Below are positions 28,576 through 38,321 of a stretch of DNA of 46,782 nt, one piece after another. Positions within the stretch are counted from its first letter, which is position 1. Each line of letters opens with the position of its first letter. Made by a program: the position numbers and the translations under genes. A model generated the notes under the pieces. It had not been told where the DNA came from, did not search any database, and saw only the letters and a list, made by a program, of their open reading frames with translations. The DNA comes from Roseomonas sp. 18066 (GTDB lineage Bacteria > Pseudomonadota > Alphaproteobacteria > Acetobacterales > Acetobacteraceae): contig NZ_CACSJM010000030.1 in the NCBI RefSeq assembly GCF_902706185.1, positions 1 through 46,782 of the forward strand, given 5' to 3'.

Positions 28576-29237
28576 TGCCGGACAGCCACGCCCCCGTCCA
28601 GGTCAAGATCTGCGGCATCAACGACGCCGAGGCCTATGACGCCGCCTGCCGTGCCGGCGCCGACCTGGTGGGCTTCGTCTTCTACCCGCCCTCGCCGCGC
28701 TATGTCAGCCCGGAGCAGGCGGCGGCGCTGGCCGGGCGCAGCGGCAACGGCCGCCGGCCGCTCTGCGTCGGGCTGTTCGTCGACCCGGACGACGCGCTGA
28801 TCGCCGAGGTGCTGGAGCAGGTGCCGCTCGGCCTGCTGCAGCTGCACGGGGAGGAGACGCCGGAACGCTGCGCCGCCATCCGCGCGCGCTTCGGCCTGCC
28901 GGTGATGAAGGCGCTGGGCATCGGCTCGGAGGCCGATCTCGACCTGATCGAGGCCTATGCCCCCGTGGTCGACCGCTTCCTGCTGGATGCCAAGGCGCCG
29001 CCGGGCGCCAGCCTGCCGGGCGGCAACGCGGTCAGCTTCGACTGGTCGCTGCTGGCCGGCCGCGCCATTCCCCGGCCCTGGATGCTGGCCGGCGGCCTGA
29101 CGCCGCTGAACATCGCCCAGGCGATCCGCGCCACCGGTGCCACCGCGGTCGACGCCTCCTCCGGCCTCGAGCGGCTGCGCGGGGTCAAGGACCCGGTGCT
29201 GATCGCAGCCTTCATCGCGGCGGCGCATTCCGCCTGA
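28575..29237 (+). CDS. trpF: Phosphoribosylanthranilate isomerase
   Basis: 220 residues. The start VQVKICGINDAEAYDAA holds the catalytic Cys13 in KICGI. DLVGFVFYPPSPRYVSPEQA, LQLHGEETPE and the phosphate-binding WMLAGGLTPLN with VDASSGLE complete the family pattern, including the catalytic Asp in VDASSG. It isomerises PRA in tryptophan synthesis. Overlaps pyrF by one base. Confidence 0.96.
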   Translation: MPDSHAPVQVKICGINDAEAYDAACRAGADLVGFVFYPPSPRYVSPEQAAALAGRSGNGRRPLCVGLFVDPDDALIAEVLEQVPLGLLQLHGEETPERCAAIRARFGLPVMKALGIGSEADLDLIEAYAPVVDRFLLDAKAPPGASLPGGNAVSFDWSLLAGRAIPRPWMLAGGLTPLNIAQAIRATGATAVDASSGLERLRGVKDPVLIAAFIAAAHSA

Positions 29238-29250
29238 TTTGTGAAAAAAG

Positions 29251-29276
29251 CCTGCGGGAGTGAATTCCCCCGGGCC
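29251..29276 (+). repeat. Palindromic intergenic repeat, degenerate copy 2
   Basis: After trpF, an A-run is followed by GCGGGAGTGAATTCCCCCGG and GCCCGCATC. The layout equals copy e at 36 kb, but with mutations that weaken the stem and without the T-run. Confidence 0.6.
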
Positions 29277-29296
29277 CGCATCGGGTTAAAAGAGCA

Positions 29297-29315
29297 CAGG
29301 GGATACGATCCCCTG
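29297..29315 (+). promoter_or_regulatory. Hairpin upstream of trpB
   Basis: CAGGGGAT and ATCCCCTG form a perfect 8-bp stem with the loop ACG, 45 nt before the trpB GTG. No T-run, so not a terminator. Its role is unknown. Confidence 0.4.
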
Positions 29316-29359
29316 CTGCCGCTGCGCGGGATTCAGGACGCGCGGCCTGGAGGAATTCA

Positions 29360-30573
<1,214 letters not shown>

Positions 30574-30577
<4 letters not shown>

Positions 30578-31404
30578 GCCGCATCGCCAAGCGCTTCGCA
30601 GAGCTCAAGGCCGAGGGCCGTGGCGCCCTGATGCCCTTCATCGAGGCCTATGACCCCGACCCCGCCACCAGCATGGCGCTGCTGCGCGGGCTGCCGGGGG
30701 CGGGGGCCGACCTGATCGAGCTGGGCGTGCCCTTCACCGACCCGATGGCCGACGGCCCGACCGTGCAGATGGCCGGGCAGCGCGCGCTGAAGGCCGGCGG
30801 CACCCTGGCCGGCGCCATGGCCATGGTGCGCGACTTCCGCCGCGAGGATGACGACACGCCGATCGTCCTGATGGGCTATCTCAACCCCATCCTGGCCTAT
30901 GGCATCGACCGCTTCTGCCTCGACGCTTCCTCCTCGGGGGTGGATGGGCTGATCGTGGTCGACCTGCCGCCGGAGGAAGCCGACGAGCTGGCGATCCCGG
31001 CCAAGGCGCAGCTGCTGGACATGATCCGCCTGGTGGCGCCCACCACCGACGAGAACCGCCTGCCCAAGGTCCTCGCCGGCACCAGCGGCTTCATCTACTA
31101 CGTGGCCATCGCCGGCATCACCGGCACCCGCAGCGCCACCAAGGACACGCTGGCCGACGCCATCCCGCGCGTCCGGCGCTTCACCGACCTGCCCATCGCC
31201 ATTGGCTTCGGCGTCCGCACGCCGCAGCAGGCGGCGGAAGCGGTGCAGGTGGCGGACGGCGCCGTGGTGGCCTCGGCGCTGATCGACACCCTGGCCAGGT
31301 CGCTCGACGAGCAGGGCCGGGCGAAGCCCGACACCGTCCGCAAGGTGCTCGACCAGGTGCGCGACCTGGCCGAGGCGGTGCGGGTGGCGCGGGTCGCGGC
31401 CTGA
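30574..31404 (+). CDS. trpA: Tryptophan synthase alpha chain
   Basis: 276 residues starting with GTG inside the end of trpB (coupled translation). The catalytic Glu49 ([13 protein letters not shown]) and Asp60 (MADGP) sit at the same numbers as in E. coli Trp[16 protein letters not shown] and [11 protein letters not shown] bind the phosphate. Unusual: the N-terminal segment reads [10 protein letters not shown] where most TrpA proteins have a TAGDP-like sequence. A strong terminator follows. Confidence 0.95.
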
Positions 31405-31426
31405 CGAGAAGCGTTTGGAGGCAAGG

Positions 31427-31450
31427 CCAGGGGGAATGAATTCCCCCTGG
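31427..31450 (+). repeat. Palindromic intergenic repeat, copy 3
   Basis: Arms CCAGGGGGAAT and ATTCCCCCTGG around GA, 22 nt after trpA. One G-C pair longer than most copies. No T-run follows here, but a separate terminator lies directly behind. Confidence 0.8.
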
Positions 31451-31462
31451 ACGGCCCGGCAG

Positions 31463-31492
31463 CAGCGCGACCTTCGAGGTCGCGCTGTTTTT
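31463..31492 (+). terminator. Rho-independent terminator of trpBA
   Basis: An 11-bp stem, CAGCGCGACCT (31463-31473) with AGGTCGCGCTG (31477-31487), has a TCG apical loop closed by T-A and is followed by TTTTT. Confidence 0.9.
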
Positions 31493-31581
31493 GTATAGGG
31501 GCGTCCCGCCGTGATGCCCGTACGACGGTGCCGTTGAAGAGCAGGCCTTCGAACGGCCGGTGACCAGAAAGAAGAAGGGGT

Positions 31582-31603
31582 CCAGGGGAATTCATTCCCC
31601 TGG
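31582..31603 (-). repeat. Palindromic intergenic repeat, copy 4 (reverse orientation)
   Basis: On the minus strand, read from the end of the TctC gene, the A-rich stretch, the two arms CCAGGGGAAT and ATTCCCCTGG around GA, and then ACCCCTTCTTCTTTC follow. The orientation tracks the upstream gene, as in other copies. Confidence 0.8.
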
Positions 31604-31621
31604 CCTGCCCCCGTCTTTTCT

Positions 31622-32581
31622 TCAGCTATCCAGCCTGATCCCCAGTTCCCGGATCAACGGCCGCCACACCCCGTTTTCTGCCGCGACGAAGTCGTTCAGG
31701 GCGCCGGGGGTCCAGGGCGCGCTTTCGATGCCGAGGTTGCGCATCCGCTCCTGCATGGCATCCGACGCCACTGCCGCGCGCAGGTCCTGGTTCAGCCGCT
31801 CGATCACCGCGGCGGGGGTGCCGGCGGGGGCGTGCATGCTCTGCCAGCCGAAGGCGACGGCCTTGTCGATGCCGAGCTCCAGCGCCGTCGGCACGCCGGG
31901 CGCCTGGGCCGAGCGCGCCTCGGACAGCACCACCAGGGCGCGGGCCTTGCCGTCGCGCAGGAAGGGGATGCCGGTGGCGCAGTCGATCAGCACGCTGTCG
32001 AGCGTGCCCCCCAGCAGGTCCTGCATGGCGGCGGGGCCGCCGCGATAGGGCACGTGGGTGGCATCGAACCCGGCGCGGCGCTTCAGCATCTCCATCGCCA
32101 GGTGGTGCGGCGAGGCCACGGCGGGGGAGCCGTAGGTGGGCGGGGTCGCCAGCTTCGTGTAGGCGGCGAAGCTGTCGACCGGGCTGTCGGGGCGGACCAC
32201 CAGGAACAGCGGAAACCGACCGATGAAGCCGACGCCGGTCAGGTCGCGGTCGGGGTCGTAGGGCAGGCGGGCGTAGAGCGCCGGGTTGTAGACCAGGTTG
32301 CCGTTGTCGGCGTGCAGCAGGGTGTAGCCGTCGGGCGCGCTGCGGCTGACGGTCTCGCTGGCCAGCACGGCGCCGCCGCCGGGGCGGTTTTCCACCAGCA
32401 TGGTCTGGCCCAGGCGCGGGGTGATGAAGCTGGCGATCAGCCGGGCATAGGTGTCGCTGGGGCCGCCGGGGGGATAGCCCACCACCCAGCGCAGCGCGCG
32501 CTCGGGCCAGGAGGCCGTCTGGGCCTTGGCCAGGGAGGGCAGGGCCAAGGCCGTGCCCAGAACAGCGCGTCGTCGCAGCAT
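31622..32581 (-). CDS. Bug/TctC-family tripartite tricarboxylate transporter substrate-binding protein
   Basis: 319 residues. The signal peptide MLRRRAVLGTALALPSLAKAQ has an RRR start, possibly Tat. The mature part has the family motif WPERALRWVVGYPPGGPSDTYARLIA, then LGQTMLVENRPGGGAVLASETV and the DGYTLL loop. The usual VPYRGGPAAMQDLLGG is present near the middle. These periplasmic proteins bind carboxylates or other small acids. No TctA/TctB membrane genes are in the window, so it is an orphan, as is common in this family. ATG at 32581 is chosen because it gives a normal-length signal peptide. Confidence 0.9.
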   Translation of the reverse strand: MLRRRAVLGTALALPSLAKAQTASWPERALRWVVGYPPGGPSDTYARLIASFITPRLGQTMLVENRPGGGAVLASETVSRSAPDGYTLLHADNGNLVYNPALYARLPYDPDRDLTGVGFIGRFPLFLVVRPDSPVDSFAAYTKLATPPTYGSPAVASPHHLAMEMLKRRAGFDATHVPYRGGPAAMQDLLGGTLDSVLIDCATGIPFLRDGKARALVVLSEARSAQAPGVPTALELGIDKAVAFGWQSMHAPAGTPAAVIERLNQDLRAAVASDAMQERMRNLGIESAPWTPGALNDFVAAENGVWRPLIRELGIRLDS

Positions 32582-32624
32582 CGCATGGCTTCCCGTGATG
32601 CGGCGCATCATGCGGGATCGCCGG

Positions 32625-33536
32625 TCAGCGCGCCAGCAGCAGCACCCAGAGCGGCAGGCTGACCATGGCGGCCAGGTGCTGGGTGGTGATCATCGCCGCC
32701 ATCAGCGGCGCGTCGCCGCCCATGACGCGGGCCTGGACATAGGCGGTGGTGGCGGTGGGCTGGGCCATGAACAGCACGGCGACGGCCAGCGCCAGCGCCT
32801 CCAGCCCCAGCAGCTTCGCCAGGACCAGGGCGATGACGGGCATCACCAGCAGCTTCAGCACCCCGGTCAGCAGCTGCGTCACCGGCTGCGCCTGCAGCGC
32901 CCCCGGCGTCAGCGCCGCGCCGACGCAGAGCAGGCCCACGGCCAGCGACCCCTGCGCCAGGCCGCGCAGCAGCCCCGACAGCCCCGGCGGCGGCCCGCCG
33001 AGCAGCGCCAGCACCATGCCCGCGGCGCAGGCCAGCAGCAGCGGGTTGGTCGCCATCTGCTTCGCCACCCGCCAGGGGCTGGGCCGCGTCGCCCCGCCGA
33101 GGGCGAAGACGATGGTGATCACCACCTGCACGAAGGGCACGATCAGCCCGGTGGCGATGCCGCCGAAGGCGATCCCGGCCGGGCCATGCACCGCGCCGGC
33201 CACGGCGAAGGCGAGGAGATTGTTGTAGCGGATGCCGCCCTGCAGGACGGAGGTCGCCGCCGCATGGCCATGCCCCAGCGCGCGCGCCAGCAGCAGCGAC
33301 AGCACCGTGCCGATGGCGAGCGACCCCCAGATGGTCCCGGCCAGCGCCCCCAGCGGCAGGGCGGCCAGGTCGACCGCCCCGATCGAGGAGACCAGCAGCG
33401 CCGGCAGCAGCACGGAGAAGACCAGCTTCTCCATGCCCGCCCAGACCGCCACCTCGGTCAGCAGCCGGCGGCGCAGCAGGGCGCCCAGGCCGATCATCCC
33501 GAAGGTGGCGACGAAGGCGTCCAGCCAGGGGCCCAT
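32625..33536 (-). CDS. AEC-family (auxin efflux carrier-like) transporter
   Basis: 303 residues, nearly all hydrophobic, with about ten membrane segments in two halves. The start WLDAFVATFGMIGLGALLRRRLLTE and the central NPLLLACAAGMVLALLGG plus C-terminal MAQPTATTAYVQARVMGGD are typical of bacterial AEC (MdcF-like) transporters, which carry malonate or other carboxylates. It lies 13 nt after the adenosine-kinase-like gene and 43 nt before the TctC gene. Confidence 0.88.
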   Translation of the reverse strand: MGPWLDAFVATFGMIGLGALLRRRLLTEVAVWAGMEKLVFSVLLPALLVSSIGAVDLAALPLGALAGTIWGSLAIGTVLSLLLARALGHGHAAATSVLQGGIRYNNLLAFAVAGAVHGPAGIAFGGIATGLIVPFVQVVITIVFALGGATRPSPWRVAKQMATNPLLLACAAGMVLALLGGPPPGLSGLLRGLAQGSLAVGLLCVGAALTPGALQAQPVTQLLTGVLKLLVMPVIALVLAKLLGLEALALAVAVLFMAQPTATTAYVQARVMGGDAPLMAAMITTQHLAAMVSLPLWVLLLAR

Positions 33537-33549
33537 GGGCTTGGTCGCC

Positions 33550-34533
33550 TCAGCCGGCGGCGACCAGCGCCTTCAGGTCGGCCTGCGGCCGGGCGCCGAA
33601 ATGGCCGATGCATTCGGCCGCGGCGATCGAGCCCCAGCGGCCGCATTCCGGCAGCGCGTGGCCGGCGGTCAGCGCGGCGAGGAACCCGGCGGCATAGGCG
33701 TCGCCGGCGCCGGTGGTGTCGACCACCTGGGCGGGGGCCGCCTTGATCACATGGGTCTGCTCGCCGGAGACGACGACGCTGCCCTGCTCGCTGCGGGTCA
33801 GCGCGGCCAGCTTCACCTCGCCGCGCACCGCCTCCATCGCCGCCTCGAAGCTGTCGACCTCGTAGAGCGACATGATCTCCGCCTCGTTGGCGAAGAGGAT
33901 ATCGACCTGGCGGGCGACCAGCGCGCGGAAGGCCTCGCGGTGGCGGCCGACGCAGAAGGGGTCGGACAGCGACAGCGCGACCTGGCGCCCCGCCGCGTGC
34001 GCCGCCGCCGCCGCCCGGCGGAACGCCGCCTGCGCCGCCGGCGGGTCGAACAGGTAGCCCTCGAGGTAGGTGACCGCGGCCGAGGCGACGAGGGCGGTGT
34101 CCACGTCCGCCTCGCCGAAGCTGACGCAGGCGCCTAGATAGGTGTTCATGGTGCGCTGGCCATCCGGCGTCACCAGGATCAGGCAGCGCGCCGTGGGATC
34201 GCCACCGGTGAGCGGCGCCGAGGGGAAGACCACGCCGGCGGCGCGGATGTCATGCGCGAAGGCCTGGCCCAGCGTGTCGTCGGCGACCTTGCCGAGATAG
34301 CCGACCTTGGCGCCCAGCCCCGCCGCCACCGCGCAGGTATTGCCGGCCGAGCCGCCGCTGCTCTCCACGCCCGGGCCCATCGCGCCGTAGATCGCCTCGG
34401 CGCGGGCGGTGTCGATCAGCGCCATCGACCCCTTCACCATGCCCTGGGCGGCCAGGAACCCGTCCTCGGCGCGCGCCTGCACGTCCAGGATGGCATTGCC
34501 GATGCCGAGGATGTCGAGAGTGGTGGCGGTCAT
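33550..34533 (-). CDS. PfkB-family carbohydrate/adenosine kinase
   Basis: 327 residues. The glycine-rich substrate region SSGGSAGNTCAVAAGLGAKVGYLGKVADD and the C-terminal PfkB signature VVDTTGAGDAYAAGFLAALTAG, with the catalytic Asp in GAGDAY, define the ribokinase fold. The sequence start DILGIGNAILDVQARAEDGFL resembles the alphaproteobacterial adenosine kinase group. The exact substrate (adenosine or a sugar) is uncertain. The ATG at 34533 has an AGGA site. Head of a three-gene operon with a transporter and a binding protein. Confidence 0.88.
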   Translation of the reverse strand: MTATTLDILGIGNAILDVQARAEDGFLAAQGMVKGSMALIDTARAEAIYGAMGPGVESSGGSAGNTCAVAAGLGAKVGYLGKVADDTLGQAFAHDIRAAGVVFPSAPLTGGDPTARCLILVTPDGQRTMNTYLGACVSFGEADVDTALVASAAVTYLEGYLFDPPAAQAAFRRAAAAAHAAGRQVALSLSDPFCVGRHREAFRALVARQVDILFANEAEIMSLYEVDSFEAAMEAVRGEVKLAALTRSEQGSVVVSGEQTHVIKAAPAQVVDTTGAGDAYAAGFLAALTAGHALPECGRWGSIAAAECIGHFGARPQADLKALVAAG

Positions 34534-34863
34534 GCTGCGGTCCTGATCTGCCTGCGCCCCCGCGATAGCAGCCGGGCGCGGCGCTTCATAGGGCGCCGCC
34601 GGGACGCGGCGGAGGTGCCGGGTTTCGCTCACATCTCGCGGCGCAGGAATTTCCGGCGGCGTGACGAATATCCGCCCCGCGCTGCTGCGCCAGGGGCTTC
34701 GGGCCGCGCGCAGCGCGCGAGAAAAGCGCGGGAAATTCAGCCGCGCGGCCTGCCCCCGGTTGTTCCACCGGGGACCGCGTGATAGCCCCGCTCAGACGCA
34801 CCCCGCCGCCTGGCGGAGACTGCGCCAGGCTTCATTGAAAACAGTCGTGCAGAGGGGGCACCG
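34534..34863. other. Gene-free divergent region between kinase and bactofilin
   Basis: 330 nt between two divergent genes. Only weak promoter-like elements (for example TTGTTC near 34760) and GC-rich inverted repeats (GCGCGCAGCGCGC near 34713) are seen. No gene is supported. Confidence 0.4.
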
Positions 34864-35511
34864 ATGTCCATCTTCCGCCGCCGCGAAGAGCCCACACCGC
34901 CCGCGCCCGCTGCGGGAGGGACCGAGGATGCCGGCAAGGCGCCGACCACCGTGCCGGTGGCCCGCGACCCGGATCTCGCCGTTCCCCCCTTCCGCCCCGC
35001 CGCGCCCAGCAAGGAGGCCGCCATGACCCTGCCGCCGAAGCCCAGCCAGCCGCCCGCCGGAATGGGCATGCCGCCGCGGCCGCCGGTCAATGCCGGCGCC
35101 CCCGGCGCCCCGCCCGTTCGTCCCGGCCAGCCGGTCGCCGCCGTCGAGCGGCGCACCATGGTTGTCGGCAAGGGCATCAGCCTGCAGGGCACGGTGACCG
35201 ACGCCGAGCGCCTGGTCGTCGAAGGCACCATCGAGAGCCAGATGATGCACGCCAATGAGCTGATGATCAGCCATGCCGGCGTGTTCAAGGGCGAGGTCGA
35301 GGTCGATGACGCCGAGATCGCCGGCACCTTCGACGGCACCATCACCGCCCGCAACAACCTGGTGATCCGCGCCACCGGCAAGGTGCTGGGCGTCGCCCGC
35401 TGCCGCCGCCTGCAGGTGGAGGAGGGCGGCCAGCTCTCCGGCCGCATGGAGATGCTGGGCGAGGGTGGCAGCCGCGCCCCTGCCCTGCCGCTGCCCGCCG
35501 ACGAGGCCTGA
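34864..35511 (+). CDS. Bactofilin (polymer-forming cytoskeletal protein)
   Basis: 215 residues. A Pro/Ala-rich unstructured N-terminus (about 1-95) precedes a beta-helical bactofilin core (about 97-200) starting RTMVVGKGISLQGTVTDAERLVVEGTIES and continuing with the repeated hydrophobic-Gly pattern GVFKGEVEVDDAEIAGTFDGTITARN. Bactofilins polymerise without nucleotide and organise cell-wall and polar machinery at the membrane. The short MSIFRRRE N-terminus is a possible membrane-contact segment. A lipoprotein gene follows 52 nt later. Confidence 0.93.
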   Translation: MSIFRRREEPTPPAPAAGGTEDAGKAPTTVPVARDPDLAVPPFRPAAPSKEAAMTLPPKPSQPPAGMGMPPRPPVNAGAPGAPPVRPGQPVAAVERRTMVVGKGISLQGTVTDAERLVVEGTIESQMMHANELMISHAGVFKGEVEVDDAEIAGTFDGTITARNNLVIRATGKVLGVARCRRLQVEEGGQLSGRMEMLGEGGSRAPALPLPADEA

Positions 35512-35563
35512 ACCGACACGCCCGCGGGCCGGCCCCCGGCCCGCGGCGCATCCCTTGCGAAGC

Positions 35564-35986
35564 ATGCGACCCTTTTCCCTGCTGCTGATCCCGCTCCTCG
35601 CCGCCTGCGCCCAGGAGCCCGCCGTCGACCGCCACGCGGTGCTGCGCGACGTGCTGGAAAGCTACCGCAACAATATCGCCGGCATGCAGCCGACCACCGC
35701 GCCGGTGCTGCCGCAGCTCGACGGCACGCCGCAGAGCGCGACCCAGCTGCTCGGCCAGTCGCCCGACGCCGTGCGCCGCTGGCTCGGCGAGCCGCGCCTG
35801 CGCCGCAACGAAGGCAATGCCCAGGTCTGGCTCTACCAGGGGCAGTTCTGCAACCTGGACGTGGTGATGGATCGGGATGACACCGCGGGCAGCCCGCTGC
35901 GCGTCAGCTATGCCGCCGCCCGCGCCAGCGGGACCGAGCGGCGGACCGAAGCCGCCTGCATGAGCGAGCTGCTCCGGCGCGGCTGA
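35564..35986 (+). CDS. Small putative lipoprotein
   Basis: 140 residues. The signal peptide ends in a lipobox, IPLLAAC, with Cys15 as the lipidation site. The mature part contains LGQSPDAVRRWLGEPRLRRNEGNAQVWLYQGQFCNLDVVMD, which resembles the beta-strand-rich module of SmpA/OmlA-like outer-membrane lipoproteins (weak similarity). Function unknown. Probably cotranscribed with the bactofilin. Confidence 0.8.
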   Translation: MRPFSLLLIPLLAACAQEPAVDRHAVLRDVLESYRNNIAGMQPTTAPVLPQLDGTPQSATQLLGQSPDAVRRWLGEPRLRRNEGNAQVWLYQGQFCNLDVVMDRDDTAGSPLRVSYAAARASGTERRTEAACMSELLRRG

Positions 35987-35999
35987 ACATAAAAAAAGG

Positions 36000-36021
36000 C
36001 CGGGGGAATGAATTCCCCCGG
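36000..36021 (+). repeat. Palindromic intergenic repeat, copy 5 (terminator-like)
   Basis: A seven-A run, then arms CCGGGGGAAT and ATTCCCCCGG around GA, then ACCCCCATCTTTTTTC. Lies between the lipoprotein gene and the convergent WD40 gene and can serve both strands. Confidence 0.85.
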
Positions 36022-36053
36022 ACCCCCATCTTTTTTCTGTCCTGAAAGCCAGA

Positions 36054-37109
36054 TCAGCGGCGGGACAAATCCACCAACCCACAAAAACCCGTCTCGGTGC
36101 CGAAGGCCAGGTGCGTGCCCGTCGGGCTCCAGGCCAGCGCGCTCACGGCGCCGCGGCCGGGGGCGGCCACCGGCACGATCTTGCCGCTGCCGACCTCGGC
36201 CATCAGCACCAGCCCATCCGCGAAGCCGGCAGCCACCACCTCATGCTGCGGATGGCAGGCGACTTGGCTGCACAGCACCCCGTCGCCCCCGGCCAGCTCC
36301 AGCGGCGGCTTGCCCATCGGCCCGCCGGCGAAGAACGGCCACAGCACGATGCAATCCGCCCCCGACGTCGCCAGCCAGCGACCCTTGCCGCCCGTGAACG
36401 AGAAGCTCTTGATCTTGGAGGGGTAGCCGGACATCCGCATGTCCTGCTGGTCGGTCAGCCGCCAGCCATGCAGGGCATTCTCCTGCATCGAGGTCACCAC
36501 ATGGGTGCCGTCCGGGCTGAACGCCGTCGCCTGGTGGCTGCCCTTCCAGGGCAGCACCTTGGCATTGTCGTCCTTGCTGTTGACGAACCAGACGCTGGCG
36601 CCGTTGTAGTGGCCGGCGGCGACCCGCTTGCCCTTGGCGTCGAAGGCGACGCCGCCGACGCTGGACGGGTGCGTCAGCGCCTTCAGCTTCGCCCCGTCCT
36701 TGCCCAGCACATGCACCACCTTGCCCACCGAGGCGGCGCGCAGGCCGGACGGGTGGCTGGCCACATGCTCGACCCACTTCATCATGCCGAAATCGGCCAG
36801 CGTCCTGGTGCTGCCATCGGTCTCGACCCGCAGCAGCTTGCCGTCGTCGCCGCCCGACAGGAAGCCGCTGCCGGCATCGGCCACCATCGACAGGCAGGCG
36901 CCGTCATGCGCCTCCAGCTTGCGCCAGGCGGTCTCGGGGGTCTTGGGGTCGGCCAGGTGGATGCTGCCGTCGCCCAGCGCGAAGCCGGCCGACTTGCCAT
37001 CCGCCCCGAAGGCGACATTGACCACCCAGGCGCCCAGCTCATGCCCGGCGCCGCGGCTCTGCAGGATGAAGTCGGCGTCGTCGACGCTTCCGGTCTCGGT
37101 CTCGCTCAT
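36054..37109 (-). CDS. WD40-repeat protein paired with a CobW GTPase
   Basis: 351 residues forming a beta-propeller of about seven blades. Repeats are seen at [118 protein letters not shown] and [26 protein letters not shown]. There is no signal peptide, so it is cytoplasmic. The ATG overlaps the CobW GTPase stop by ATGA. This pair occurs in other alphaproteobacteria in zinc-limitation loci (from memory), so a role as scaffold for the metallochaperone is plausible but unproven. Confidence 0.88.
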   Translation of the reverse strand: MSETETGSVDDADFILQSRGAGHELGAWVVNVAFGADGKSAGFALGDGSIHLADPKTPETAWRKLEAHDGACLSMVADAGSGFLSGGDDGKLLRVETDGSTRTLADFGMMKWVEHVASHPSGLRAASVGKVVHVLGKDGAKLKALTHPSSVGGVAFDAKGKRVAAGHYNGASVWFVNSKDDNAKVLPWKGSHQATAFSPDGTHVVTSMQENALHGWRLTDQQDMRMSGYPSKIKSFSFTGGKGRWLATSGADCIVLWPFFAGGPMGKPPLELAGGDGVLCSQVACHPQHEVVAAGFADGLVLMAEVGSGKIVPVAAPGRGAVSALAWSPTGTHLAFGTETGFCGLVDLSRR

Positions 37110-38074
37110 GCCACGACACAGCTCTCGAAGCCGCGGCGCAGCTGCGGGCGGTTCAGGTTGCGGCCGATGAAGACCAGCTTGGACTTGCGCGGGTCGCCGT
37201 CCTTCCAGGGGCCGATGAAGTCGCCATCGGCGATCATATGCACCGCCTGGAAGGCGAAGCGGCGGTCCTCGCCCTCATAGGCCAGGATGCCCTTGGTGCG
37301 CAGCAGGTCCTGGCCCTTGGCCTGCAGCAGCTGGCCGATCCAGGCGTTGAACTTCTCCGCGTCGATCGGCTGGCTGACCTCGAAGGACATGCTCATGATG
37401 TCCGCATTGTGCTCATGCTCGTCGGAGGTCAGGAAGTCCGGCTCGCGCTCCAGGATGCGCTCCAGGCTGAAGGCCTCGCGCCCGACCACGCTGTCGACCG
37501 GCACCGCCGACTTGGTGGCGCGCTGCAGCTCGGCATAGGGGTTGATGGCACGGATGCGGCGCTCGACCTCGGCCGCCTCGGCCTCGTCCACCAGGTCCAT
37601 CTTGTTCAGCACGATCAGGTCGGCGAAGGCGATCTGCTCCTCGGCCTCCTTCGAATCGGCCAGGCGGGCGACCAGGTTCTTGGCGTCGACCACGGTGACG
37701 ATGGCGTCCAGGCGCGTCGCCCGCTTGACGTCCTCGTCCATGAAGAAGGTCTGCGCGACCGGGGCCGGGTTGGCCAGGCCGGTGGTCTCGACGATGATGC
37801 CGTCGAACTTGCCGCGGCGCTTCATCAGCCCGCTGAGGATGCGCACCAGGTCGCCGCGCACGGTGCAGCAGATGCAGCCGTTGTTCATCTCGAACACTTC
37901 CTCATCGGCATCGATGACGAGGTCGTTGTCCACGCCGAGCTCCCCGAACTCGTTGATCACCACGGCGAATTTCTTGCCGTGGTTCTCGGTCAGGATGCGG
38001 TTCAGCAGCGTGGTCTTGCCGGCGCCCAGATAGCCGGTCAGCACGGTGACGGGGACGGTCTCGGTGTCGCTCAT
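37106..38074 (-). CDS. CobW/COG0523-family GTPase (zinc-type metallochaperone candidate)
   Basis: 322 residues. Walker A GYLGAGKT is at 14-21. The metal-binding CxCC motif is at 67-70 (NGCICC), and [10 protein letters not shown] and VLNKMDL are GTPase motifs. A His/Glu/Asp-rich patch (SDEHEHNAD) precedes the C-terminal domain ([25 protein letters not shown]). The family inserts Zn, Co or Fe into client proteins. A COG0523 gene with a Zur-like palindrome upstream and a coupled WD40 gene suggests zinc handling. Divergent from the ZTP-riboswitch/LysE unit. Confidence 0.92.
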   Translation of the reverse strand: MSDTETVPVTVLTGYLGAGKTTLLNRILTENHGKKFAVVINEFGELGVDNDLVIDADEEVFEMNNGCICCTVRGDLVRILSGLMKRRGKFDGIIVETTGLANPAPVAQTFFMDEDVKRATRLDAIVTVVDAKNLVARLADSKEAEEQIAFADLIVLNKMDLVDEAEAAEVERRIRAINPYAELQRATKSAVPVDSVVGREAFSLERILEREPDFLTSDEHEHNADIMSMSFEVSQPIDAEKFNAWIGQLLQAKGQDLLRTKGILAYEGEDRRFAFQAVHMIADGDFIGPWKDGDPRKSKLVFIGRNLNRPQLRRGFESCVVA

Positions 38075-38110
38075 GGGGGACTTCTCTCCTGCCGGGGGAA
38101 CGGCGCTCGC

Positions 38111-38128
38111 AGCGTTATATGATACGCT
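38111..38128 (-). promoter_or_regulatory. Zur-like operator palindrome
   Basis: AGCGTTATATGATACGCT: outer arms AGCGT/ACGCT are perfect, and the left half carries GTTATA as in the Zur box, while the right half is degenerate. It lies 37 nt upstream of the CobW ATG and overlaps a plausible -10 (TATCAT/TATAAC on the minus strand), as expected for repression. Confidence 0.45.
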
Positions 38129-38210
38129 TCCCGCCGAAGGTCACGGGGTCCGCTGCGATCAGCGGGCATGCCCGACCCGCGGCCCCCCGCCGCCTGTGCC
38201 GCAAATTCCG

Positions 38211-38239
38211 TTGCGATGCCCGCGCGACCCGGCCTAGCC
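38211..38239 (+). promoter_or_regulatory. Promoter of the ZTP riboswitch/LysE unit
   Basis: TTGCGA (38211-38216), a 17-nt spacer and CTAGCC (38234-38239). The predicted start, about 7 nt later, is 38246, exactly the first base of riboswitch stem P1. Confidence 0.6.
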
Positions 38240-38245
38240 TCGGCT

Positions 38246-38321
38246 CCCGCGCGACTGGCGAGAGAGATGGAGCACCATCGGGAAGCGCGGGGCCATGCCG
38301 GCCATGCCGCTCGCCTGGGCA
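38246..38321 (+). promoter_or_regulatory. ZTP (pfl-type) riboswitch
   Basis: Sequence and fold match the ZTP riboswitch class, which senses ZMP/ZTP (AICAR nucleotides that accumulate when 10-formyl-tetrahydrofolate is short). P1: CCCGCGC (38246-38252) with GCGCGGG (38285-38291). Conserved GACTGGCG follows (38253-38260). P2: GATGG/CCATC with a 4-nt loop, then CGGGAAGC (38279-38286), against a family consensus CGGGGAGC. P3: TGCC (38305-38308) with GGCA (38318-38321), enclosing the conserved CGCCTGGGCA end. The pseudoknot pairs GGCGA (38257-38261) with TCGCC (38311-38315). Class members activate expression on ligand binding. The Shine-Dalgarno AGGAGG at 38340-38345 can be hidden by the preceding TCCTTC, which suggests translational control. 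Confidence 0.9.

Noticed and set aside
29238..29359. Tryptophan attenuator before trpB
   Set aside because: No leader peptide with Trp codons and no T-run after the hairpin.
34761..34775. Second possible parS (TGTTCCACCGGGGAC)
   Set aside because: Too many mismatches to the parS palindrome and not symmetric.
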